A stretch of 64,000 nt of DNA from Leifsonia xyli (GTDB taxonomy: Bacteria > Actinomycetota > Actinomycetes > Actinomycetales > Microbacteriaceae), in contig QFQR01000002.1 of NCBI GenBank assembly GCA_003243275.1, positions 530,187 through 594,186 on the forward strand, read 5' to 3'. The notes under the pieces are model-generated. The model had not been told where the DNA came from and did not search any database. It saw nothing but the letters and a program-made list of their open reading frames with translations. This document shows, one piece after another, positions 53,084 to 61,800 of this stretch (positions are counted from its first letter, which is position 1; each line of letters starts with the position of its first letter). A program made the translations under genes and the position numbers.

Positions 53084-53866
53084 ATGGAGCGGATGAACGG
53101 GTTCAGGGTGTTCGCGCTCGATGGGTTGCCGGAGTTCCGGGCGGGGGACGATCTCGCGGGGATGCTCGGGGATGCGCTCGTCGGCGTCGCCGAGGACGGC
53201 GACATCGTCGCGGTCACGAGCAAGATCGTGAGCAAGGCGGAGGGGCGCATCGTCGCCGCGGCCGACCGGGAGGAGGCGATCACCGCCGAGACGGTGCGGG
53301 TGGTCGCCGAGCGCGCACTCGCCGACGGCTCGGGCATCACGCGCATCGTCGAGAACCGGCAGGGGCTCGTCATGGCGGCGGCCGGGGTCGACGCCTCGAA
53401 CGCGCCCGAGGGGCACGTGCTGCTGCTGCCCGCCGACCCCGACGCCTCCGCCCGCCGCATCGCCGAGGCGCTGCGTGACCGGCTCGGCATCTGTCTCGGC
53501 GTCATCCTCACCGACACCCTGGGACGCCCCTGGCGCGAGGGGCAGACGGATGCGGCGATCGGCGCCGCGGGTGTCGTCGTGCTGCAGGACCTGGCGGGCA
53601 CCTCGGATGCGAACGGCAAGCTGCTCGAGGTCACCGCCCCCGCGCTGGCCGATGAGCTGGCCGCCGCGGCGGAGCTCGTGAAGGGGAAGGCCGCGGGCCG
53701 GCCGGTGGCCGTCATCCGTGGCCTCGCCCACCTCGTGACGGGGCTCGACGCGCCGGGCGCGCGGGCTCTCATCCGCCCGTCCGAGCGCGACATGTTCCGC
53801 CAGGGCAGCCGCGAGGCCTATGCGGAGGGCTACGCGGCGGGCCTCGCCGCCGCTCGCGAGGGCTGA
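53084..53866 (+). CDS. cofE: Coenzyme F420-0:L-glutamate ligase
   Basis: A 260-residue CofE/FbiB-N-terminal ligase that adds glutamate to F420-0. Signature stretches are TSKIVSKAEGRIV, LTDTLGRPWREGQTDAAIG and GIRIT-like SGITRIVEN. The C-terminal nitroreductase domain of FbiB is absent, so this is the single-domain form. ATG 53084 and ATG 53093 (GGAG 3-4 nt upstream) are both possible. It confirms that the F420-dependent enzymes upstream belong to an F420-making organism. Confidence 0.9.
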   Translation: MERMNGFRVFALDGLPEFRAGDDLAGMLGDALVGVAEDGDIVAVTSKIVSKAEGRIVAAADREEAITAETVRVVAERALADGSGITRIVENRQGLVMAAAGVDASNAPEGHVLLLPADPDASARRIAEALRDRLGICLGVILTDTLGRPWREGQTDAAIGAAGVVVLQDLAGTSDANGKLLEVTAPALADELAAAAELVKGKAAGRPVAVIRGLAHLVTGLDAPGARALIRPSERDMFRQGSREAYAEGYAAGLAAAREG

Positions 53867-53871
53867 GCCTC

Positions 53872-53942
53872 GCGCGACACCTTTTGGCGTCGCGCCCCAG
53901 CAATCTCAGCAGCGCGGGGCGAAACGCTACAGCGTTTGCCCC
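53872..53942. terminator. Two hairpins between cofE and the second MoxR gene
   Basis: Hairpin 1 has arms GCGCGAC/GTCGCGC (53872-53878, 53889-53895). Hairpin 2 has GGGGCGAAACGC against GCGTTTGCCCC (53916-53942) with a TACA loop and one bulged base. Hairpin 1, 6 bp after the cofE stop, is terminator-like; hairpin 2 could be a terminator or an operator. Neither has a T-tract. Confidence 0.45.
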
Positions 53943-54025
53943 ACCCGCACCACACGGGGGCCGGCGGGAGGCGGAGGTGGCGGCGGGAGGGTGACGGATA
54001 ACCGGGCACGTGCGACACTCGGAAC

Positions 54026-55054
54026 ATGGAACGCTCGCCCGATGCCGGGGAGGACGTCGACCTCGACGTCGACAGCTCCACGGGACCCCTGTCCGCCCCC
54101 GAGTTCCTGCTCGACGCGCGCGCCGTGATGGCGGCGGTCGAGACGGTGATCGACGGCAAACGCGACGTCATCGAGCTCGCCACCACGGTGCTGCTCGCCG
54201 AAGGCCACCTGCTCGTCGAAGACGTGCCGGGTGTCGGCAAGACGATGCTCGCCCGCGCCCTCGCGAAGAGCGTCGACTGCACCGTCAACCGCATCCAGTT
54301 CACCCCCGACCTGCTGCCCTCCGACATCACCGGCGTCTCGGTCTACAACCAGGTCACGCGCGACTTCGAGTTCAAGCCGGGCCCGATCTTCGCCAACATC
54401 GTCATCGGCGACGAGATCAACCGGGCGAGCCCCAAGACCCAGTCGGCGCTGCTCGAGTCGATGGAGGAGCACCAGGTCTCGGTCGACGGCGCCACCCACC
54501 GGCTGCCCTCGCCGTTCACGGTCATCGCCACCCAGAACCCGGTCGAGATGGAGGGCACCTACGCGCTGCCCGAGGCGCAACGCGATCGCTTCATGGCCCG
54601 CATCTCGATGGGGTATCCGGATGCCGCGAACGAGGCCGCGATGCTCCGCCAGCGGGAGCAGGGCAGCCCGCTCGACGAGCTGCGGCCCGTCGTCACGATC
54701 CACCGGCTGCAGCGGATGATCCTGACAGTTCACGAGGTGTTCGTGAGCCCCGCGGTCGAGCACTACGTCGTGGCGATCGCCGCCGCGACCCGGGTCGACC
54801 GCGAGCTGCGGCTCGGCGCGAGCCCCCGCGCGACCCTGCAGCTCGTGCGGGCCGCGAAGGCGCGCGCCGCACTCGACGGGCGCGACTTCGTGCTGCCCGA
54901 CGACATCGACGCGCTCGCCGTGCCGGTGCTCGCCCACCGCCTCATGCCGGCGAAGTCCTCGGGTTCCGGGTTCGGACGCGAGGCGCTCGCCGAGATCGCG
55001 GCCCGCATCGTGCGGTCGACACCGGTGCCGCTCGGCGCATCCGGCCCCGCCTGA
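54026..55054 (+). CDS. MoxR-family AAA+ ATPase (copy 2)
   Basis: A 342-residue AAA+ ATPase, paralogue of the one at 21249-22217 (shared RIQFTPDLLPSD, EINRASPKTQSALLE). Walker A is PGVGKT, Walker B GDEINRASP. The N-terminus carries about 25 extra acidic residues. ATG 54026 is 6 nt after GACACT with no ribosome site. It opens a three-gene operon with DUF58 and transglutaminase genes. Confidence 0.95.
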   Translation: MERSPDAGEDVDLDVDSSTGPLSAPEFLLDARAVMAAVETVIDGKRDVIELATTVLLAEGHLLVEDVPGVGKTMLARALAKSVDCTVNRIQFTPDLLPSDITGVSVYNQVTRDFEFKPGPIFANIVIGDEINRASPKTQSALLESMEEHQVSVDGATHRLPSPFTVIATQNPVEMEGTYALPEAQRDRFMARISMGYPDAANEAAMLRQREQGSPLDELRPVVTIHRLQRMILTVHEVFVSPAVEHYVVAIAAATRVDRELRLGASPRATLQLVRAAKARAALDGRDFVLPDDIDALAVPVLAHRLMPAKSSGSGFGREALAEIAARIVRSTPVPLGASGPA

Positions 55055-55077
55055 CCCGCCTCGACCCGCCGCGCGCC

Positions 55078-56358
55078 GTGTCCGAACCGCACTCATCCCT
55101 CCGCCGCACGCGTCGCGTCCGACTGACCGTGCGCGGCTGGGTGACGCTCGTCGCGGGCGTCGGATGCCTGCTGCTGGCCTACCCGGCGGGGCGGGCCGAG
55201 CTGCTCGTGGTGGCCGTGCTCGCGCTGCTGCTCTCGCTCGGCGGTCTGCTGCTGACGCGGTTGCGGCGTCCGAAGCTCGAGGTGATCCGGCTGTTCTCGC
55301 CGCCCGTGGCCGCTGTCGGCGCGACGGTGCAGATCACCTTGCGGGTGCGCAACGCGGGGTCGGTGACGACGCCCGCCGTGTTCTGGAACGACGCGATCCC
55401 GTGGCGGGAGGTGCAGGAGGCGCAGGAGCTCGCCCCGCTCGGGGTCGTCTCGGTCGGCAAGCGCACCGCGACCCTGCACCACGAGGTGCACCCGCATCGG
55501 CGCGGCCTGTTCCCGATCGGCCCGCTCGTGATCGAGTACGCCGACCCGTTCGGCATGGCGCGAGCGAACACGGCGTGCGGCGACGTCGATCGGCTGACGG
55601 TCGTGCCCGCGGTCGTGGACCTGCCGGACGGCGGCCCCGTGCTGATCGACGGCGACGGTGCCGCGCAGCTCATCCAGCGGCGCGCGACCGGCAACGACGA
55701 CGACCTGACGACCCGCGAATACCGCTCGGGCGACGCGCTTCGCCGCGTGCACTGGCGCGCCTCGGCGCGGCACGGCGAGCTCATGGTGCGGCAGGAGGAA
55801 CCGCGCAGCCACCCCGACGCCCGCATCCTGATAGACACCAGGCTCACGGGGCATCCGGATGCCGAATCAGACACCGAGAGCTGGCCGCCCGCCCCGCACA
55901 GCGAGGGCTTCGAGTGGGGCGTGCGGATGCTGGCCTCGCTCGCCGTGCACCTGGACGCGAGCGGCTTCCGGGTCGACGTCGTGGAGTCGTGCGCCCCGCA
56001 GATCGAGCAGATCGGTGAGCGCTGGGAGGGCGGCCAGCGCATCGAGTCGTTCCTCACGAGTCTCGCCGCCGTGCGATTGATCGAGCGGCACGAGGAGCTG
56101 CCGACCGTGGGCTCGGATGCCATCGGCCCGACGTTCGCGATCCTCGCGGACCCCGACGGCGACGTCGCCGACTGGGTGCTGCGTCAGCGGCACCCCGGGC
56201 AGTCGGGTGCCGTCTTCGCCGTCCGGATGGGTGCGAGCACCCGCGAGCGGTTCCTGGAGAACGGCTGGTCGGTCGTCGACGTCGCACCGTTCGACGACAT
56301 CCTCGACATCTGGCGGGTTTCGGCGACCGAGGCGGGATACATCCGTGGCGCTTACTGA
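55078..56358 (+). CDS. DUF58-domain membrane protein (copy 2)
   Basis: A 426-residue protein with two membrane helices near the N-terminus (about 25-65) and a DUF58 domain; the signature REYRSGDALRRVHWRASAR lies around 218-236. GTG 55078 follows the moxR stop by 23 bp. The 3' end overlaps the next gene by 14 bp. Compared with copy 1 it lacks the long N-terminal extension. Confidence 0.92.
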   Translation: MSEPHSSLRRTRRVRLTVRGWVTLVAGVGCLLLAYPAGRAELLVVAVLALLLSLGGLLLTRLRRPKLEVIRLFSPPVAAVGATVQITLRVRNAGSVTTPAVFWNDAIPWREVQEAQELAPLGVVSVGKRTATLHHEVHPHRRGLFPIGPLVIEYADPFGMARANTACGDVDRLTVVPAVVDLPDGGPVLIDGDGAAQLIQRRATGNDDDLTTREYRSGDALRRVHWRASARHGELMVRQEEPRSHPDARILIDTRLTGHPDAESDTESWPPAPHSEGFEWGVRMLASLAVHLDASGFRVDVVESCAPQIEQIGERWEGGQRIESFLTSLAAVRLIERHEELPTVGSDAIGPTFAILADPDGDVADWVLRQRHPGQSGAVFAVRMGASTRERFLENGWSVVDVAPFDDILDIWRVSATEAGYIRGAY

Positions 56359-58582
56359 GACCCGCCGCACGTCGGCGGCTGCGCGCCCGGAGGCACCGCG
56401 GCGGGAGCGGACCTCGGCGCGCGCCACCGCGGACCGCTGGTCGCCGACGCTGCTGGTCGCCGGGGCGTTGTCGGCGGCGCTCGCCGGACTTCACGTGACG
56501 CTGCAGGGCACCTCGTGGTGGTTCATCGGCTCCGCGTATGCGGTCGTCGTGCTCGTGGTGGCGTTCCTCTCCCGTCGTCTGCTGCGGTCCTGGTTCTGGG
56601 CGCCGGCCGTCTCGCTCGCGGCAGGCATCGCACTCCTGACCCTCGGCTACGCCGCCGACACCGCACTCCTCGGCGTCATCCCGACCCCCGCCACCCTCGA
56701 GCGGTTCGGTGCACTCATCGGTTCGGGCGTCGCCTCGATCGTCGAGCAACGGGTTCCGGCGACGCCGGAGCTCGGCATCGTGCTGCTCATCGCGGTGCTC
56801 ATGGTGCTGTGCGCGTGGGTGTGCGCGGTGCTGCTGGCGACGCCCTACCGGGCGTTGGTCGCGTTCCCGCTCGCCGCGATCCTGGCCGTGCCGACGGTGA
56901 TCAAACCCGAGCTCACCGACGCCTTCTGGTTCCTGGTGGTCGCCGCGCTGTACCTCGTGCTCCTCCGGGTCGGTGCCGCGCTCGACAGTCGCCGCATCGT
57001 GTTCCTGACCGGCGCCGCGATGGTGATCGGCTCGGTGGTGCTGCCGAATGCACTGCCCGCGATCGACCGCGACGACGCGCCGCGCACCGGCGGGTTCCGC
57101 GCCGGCATCAACCCGTTCATCACCCTCGGCGACGACCTGCGCCGGGGCGACCCGACGCTCGCGATCACCTACACGACCACGGCCGAGGACCCGGTCTATC
57201 TGCGGCTCACGACGCTCGAGACGTTCACGGGCGACACCTGGGGCCCGGTCGTGGGGGAGGACCGGGGGACCGACCTGTCGTCGTTCCCCGCGCCCGCCGG
57301 GCTCGATCCCTCGACGCCGTTCACCGAGACGAGTGTCGAGGTGAAGGTCGCCGACATCGTGACGCGCTGGCTGCCGACGCCGTACCCGGTGACGAGCGTG
57401 AGCGGGGTCGCGGGCGACTGGTTCTGGGATCCGGCGGATCTGACGGTGCGGAGCGCCGATTCTGAGGCCCGCGGGCAGGACTACCGGGTGGGTTTCCTGG
57501 AGGTGAACCCGACGGCGGCGCAGCTCGCGGCATCCGAGATCGGCGCGGGGGTGGTCGACCCGGAGCTGCTCCAGCTGCCTGCGGACATGCCCCCCGTGAT
57601 CGCGCAGACGGCGCACGAGGTGGCGGATGCCGCGCCGAGCGCCTACGACAAGGCGCTCGCGTTGCAGACCTACCTGCGCAGCCCGCCGTTCCGCTACTCC
57701 GAGGAGGCGCCCGTCGACGAGGGGTTCGACGGCAGCGGGATGGATGCGCTCGCGGTGTTCCTGGACCGCAAGGTGGGCTACTGCGTGCACTACGCCTCGG
57801 CGATGGCGGTCATGGCGCGGGAGCTGGGGATCCCCTCCCGCATCGCGGTCGGCTTCCAGCCGGGCAAGCGCAGTCTCGTGGACGGGAAGACCGTCTTCTC
57901 GGTCACGACCGACGACCTGCACGCCTGGCCGGAGCTGTACTTCGAGGGGATCGGGTGGCTGCGTTTCGAGCCGACGCCCGGGCGCGGTGTCGTGCCGAGC
58001 TACGGCACCGCGGCCGCCGACGACCCGGCCACCCCGCAGGATGAGAGCTCGACGCAGCCGAGCGCGCTCCCGAGCTCGAGCCCGGGTGCGCGTCCCGACG
58101 TCGACGACGCGCCGCAGACGGCGGAGGAGGTCGCGGCGCGGCAGAGCACCTCGACGCTCGTCTCGCTCGCGGTGCTCGCCGGGGTGCTGCTGCTCGTCAT
58201 GACCCCCGCGGGTGTCCGTGCGGGGGTGCGTCGGCGTCGCATCCGCCGGATCCGCGAGGGGCGCGACGCGGCGGCGGCGGCGTGGGATGAGGTGCGCGAC
58301 ACCGCGCGCGACATCGGGTGGTCGGCGCCCGAGTCGGAGACGCCGCGCGACTTCGTGCATCGGCTCGGTCGTGAGCTGGTGAGCGAGAGCACCGTGCTGG
58401 GCGACTTCCGCGCGAGGGTGGAGGTGTCGGCCTACGGCCCACCGGATGCGACGGCGCTGTCACCCGCCGACCTCGCGGCCGTGCGTCGGGCGATCCTGCG
58501 CTCTGCGGCGTGGGGTCCCCGGCTGCGGGCGTTCCTGCTGCCTCCGTCGCTGCTGCGTCGCTGGCGCCCCGACGCGGGGTAG
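56345..58582 (+). CDS. Transglutaminase-domain membrane protein (copy 2, active site intact)
   Basis: A 745-residue protein with about six N-terminal membrane helices, an outside transglutaminase-like domain, one further helix near 610-630 and a cytoplasmic DUF4129-like tail. The catalytic C480 (VGYCVHYASAM) and H526 (DDLHAW) are present; the third position is Glu in FEPTPG, where Asp is commoner. It may work as a protease or crosslinking enzyme on wall proteins. GTG 56345 overlaps the DUF58 gene by 14 bp. A GC-rich palindrome follows the stop. Confidence 0.92.
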   Translation: MALTETRRTSAAARPEAPRRERTSARATADRWSPTLLVAGALSAALAGLHVTLQGTSWWFIGSAYAVVVLVVAFLSRRLLRSWFWAPAVSLAAGIALLTLGYAADTALLGVIPTPATLERFGALIGSGVASIVEQRVPATPELGIVLLIAVLMVLCAWVCAVLLATPYRALVAFPLAAILAVPTVIKPELTDAFWFLVVAALYLVLLRVGAALDSRRIVFLTGAAMVIGSVVLPNALPAIDRDDAPRTGGFRAGINPFITLGDDLRRGDPTLAITYTTTAEDPVYLRLTTLETFTGDTWGPVVGEDRGTDLSSFPAPAGLDPSTPFTETSVEVKVADIVTRWLPTPYPVTSVSGVAGDWFWDPADLTVRSADSEARGQDYRVGFLEVNPTAAQLAASEIGAGVVDPELLQLPADMPPVIAQTAHEVADAAPSAYDKALALQTYLRSPPFRYSEEAPVDEGFDGSGMDALAVFLDRKVGYCVHYASAMAVMARELGIPSRIAVGFQPGKRSLVDGKTVFSVTTDDLHAWPELYFEGIGWLRFEPTPGRGVVPSYGTAAADDPATPQDESSTQPSALPSSSPGARPDVDDAPQTAEEVAARQSTSTLVSLAVLAGVLLLVMTPAGVRAGVRRRRIRRIREGRDAAAAAWDEVRDTARDIGWSAPESETPRDFVHRLGRELVSESTVLGDFRARVEVSAYGPPDATALSPADLAAVRRAILRSAAWGPRLRAFLLPPSLLRRWRPDAG

Positions 58583-58592
58583 CGCGGAGGCC

Positions 58593-58608
58593 GGCTCCCC
58601 GGGGAGCC
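58593..58608. terminator. 16-bp perfect GC palindrome after the transglutaminase gene
   Basis: GGCTCCCCGGGGAGCC starts 11 bp after the stop. It could form a stem in RNA, but has no loop of its own and no T-tract, so terminator function is uncertain. The stretch 58609-58700 holds nothing I can support. Confidence 0.35.
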
Positions 58609-58711
58609 CCACGGCTCGCTCGCGCCCTCCGGGGGACAATCGCGCGCTAGCGGCTGTTTTCGGGGGACGGGACGTGCGGTTCGACCCGAACTGGGGGCAA
58701 CACACCCCGAC

Positions 58712-58738
58712 AGACAGACCTGTCTACCTCAGTACCCT
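58712..58738 (+). promoter_or_regulatory. Candidate promoter with palindromic operator for the giant repeat protein
   Basis: AGACAGACCTGTCT (58712-58725) has 6-bp arms around AC and lies over the expected -35 position of a TACCCT hexamer (58733-58738). It is 72 bp before ATG 58810. Confidence 0.45.
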
Positions 58739-58809
58739 GAGAGAAGAGTGAGGTTGGCCGTCGAGCGGTCACCGGAACGCCTCTTCCCTTGACCCGAAAC
58801 GGTTTCTCC

Positions 58810-61800
58810 ATGCTTCGTCCTGTCATCGCAGCCATCAGTGCGCTCGCGCTCGTGTTCGGCGCCCTCGTGCTCCCCGCGACGGTGGGCGAGGTGACCGCCG
58901 CATCCGCGGCAGGGACCGGCAGCCTCTACCCCGCGAGCAACACGAGCACCACCTGCGCCGCCACCGACACCAACGGATGCCGGGCGACCATCGAGTGGCG
59001 CACGAGCGCCTACGGTCCGGCGTCCGGAACCAACATCAAACGCCGCACCTTCTTCAACGTCTACGCGGTCGCGGGCGAGCGGATCCTGCTCGGCTCGAGC
59101 TCGATGGCGCCCCTCAGCACCGGGTCAGGTCAGAACGCCGACATCGTCATGTGGAACCCGGGCGTGCTGAGCGAGACGGATGTCAAGACCGTCGCGAACT
59201 CGGCCCTCCCCACCCCGAACTACAGCTGCCGCACGCAGCGCGGCGCCTCGACGACGATGGGCAGCATCTTCACCCGCACCCAGGAGCTCGCGGGCGCGAA
59301 CTCGATCACGGGCAACGCGAACCCGACCGGCTACACCCCCTGCTACTACGTCGCGCCGAGCACCGGTATCTACCGGCTCGCCTTCTACGGAACCGGCGGC
59401 AACAACGTCGACAGCGACACCCCCAGCCCGAACGGTCTCGTCGTGCCGACCACCACCAACTTCGAAAACCCGGGCAGCGCCAGCTGGGTCTACGCGTGGG
59501 ACGTCTCGGTGCGTCCGGCCGACAACTCGGGCACCGCCGCCGCCGCGGCCGGCCGCTACTTCACCTACTCGTTCGCGCTCTCGATGGGTGGCGGCGGCAA
59601 GCGCTTCGACGCCGACCTGTACCTCAACACCACCGACGGCTACAAGTACCGCATCGACACCAACGGCATCGACCCGGCGGGCTTCGTCTTCTACGGCAAC
59701 CGCACCGGTTTCGTGGACTCGGACGGCACCCCGCTCAACCGCGACATCCTCGGCAACGGGAGCACCCCGTATCTGCTCACGAGCACCGTGGGCAACACCC
59801 AGCTGACGGCTCCGGAGTACCCGCTCTCCGTCGAACCGCTCGCCCCCGAGGTGCTGGCGGCGCTCTCGATCCCGACCACGCCGGTCAACCCGGTGCTCAA
59901 CTCGGTGAGCTATGCGGGGAAGAAGACCGCATCCGGCAGCTACCTCAACCAGGGCGGCACGTTCACGGTCGACACGGGAACCGCAGGCACCTACGAGATC
60001 GTCGTGTCGCGCAACGGCACCAACTTCGACCCGGGCCTCACCACCAACGCGACCATCCGCGGCCAGGTCAACGCCGCGGGCGTCTACACGGTCAACTGGG
60101 ACGGCAAGGACAACGCGGGCAACGCCTTCCCGGTCGGCGACGACTACGCCGTGCACTCGAGCCTGCGCGGCGGTGAGTACCACGCGCCGATGCTCGACGT
60201 CGAGAGCTCGTACTACGGCGGCCCGTCGATCACCCTCATGAACCCGCCGTCGGGCATCTGCCCGTTCTCGGGCGCGACGAGCGACGGCACGAACTGCACG
60301 CGCGCCTTCTACGACGACCGCGGCTACGTCGCCGCGAACGGCACCTCGGTGGGAACCCCGGGAGGTGCGCTCTGCCCGAACCTCTACGGGAAGGTCCCGA
60401 ACCCGCTGTTCAGCGACCCGGTGACCGGTTTCGACTCGACGAGCGCCCAGCGTTCCTTCGGCGCGCAGACCGCCGCCAACGCCAACGCCCTCTGTCCTGC
60501 GGCCGCCTCGCTCGGCACCCTCGGCGACTCCAAGGGCCTCGACATCTGGACCTACTTCCCGAGCGCGATGCGCACCACCTCGGCGGATGTGCTCCCGCTC
60601 CCGACCGCGCCTGATGCCGTCAACGACACCGACACCGCTTCGCTCGGCGTGACCCGCACCCGCACCGCCGCGGAGGGCGTGCTCGCCAACGACACCGGCA
60701 GCAACCTCACCGTGACCGGGCACACCGCGCCGTCATCCGGCACCCTGACGATCAACCCCGACGGCTCCTACACCTACGTGCCTGCAGGCACCTTCACCGG
60801 CACGGTGACCTCGACCTACACGGTCACCGACGACGCCGGCCAGACCGACACCGCGGTGCTCACCATCACCATCTCGCCGCGTGCCGTCGACGACACCGCG
60901 ACGACACCGGTGAACACCCCCGTCGTGCGCACCTCGACGGACGGCGTGCTCGCCAACGACGTGGGCACCTCGCTCACGGTGACCGGCAACACGCCCCTCG
61001 CAGCCGGCACCGGATCCCTCACCCTCAACGCGAACGGCTCCTACACCTACACGCCGCCCGCCGGCTTCTCGGGTGTCGCGACCACGACGTACACGGCGCG
61101 CGACAGCAACAACCGCACGGCGACGGCCACGCTCACCATCAGGGTCACCCCCGCGGCCGTGAACGACACCGACACGACCTCAGCGGGCACCACGATCTCC
61201 CGCAACGCGACTCAGGGCGTGCTCGACGACGATCTGGGCAGCGGTCTCACGGTCACGGGCTTCACCGCCCTCCCGTCGAACGAGGGCACCCTCACGATCG
61301 CCCTCGACGGCTCCTACACCTTCGCCCCCGCCGCCGGGTTCTCGGGCGTGACGACCTCGACGTACACCGTCACCGACGCCGCGGGGCAGACGACCACGGC
61401 GACCCTCACCATCACGGTCAACCCGGATGCGGTGAGCGACACCGTCTCGACCTCCTACGGCACCGCGGTCAGCCGCCCCGCCGCGACGGGCGTGCTCGCC
61501 AACGACCTCGGCACAGGCCTCACGGTCACGGGCGCCACGCCGCCCGCCTCCGGAACGCTCACCATCGCCGCCGACGGTTCCTACACCTACACGCCGGCCG
61601 CCGGCTTCTCGGGCATCGTCACCTCGACGTACACCGTCCAGGATGCGGGGGGCCGCACCGACACCGCCGTGCTGACCATCCGCGTCGGCCCGCTCGCGGT
61701 GGCCGACACCGACTCGACCACGGCGGGCACCCCGATCACCCGCAACGCCGCCGCCGGCGTGCTGCCCGACGACCTGGGCCCCTCGCTCACGGTCACGGGC

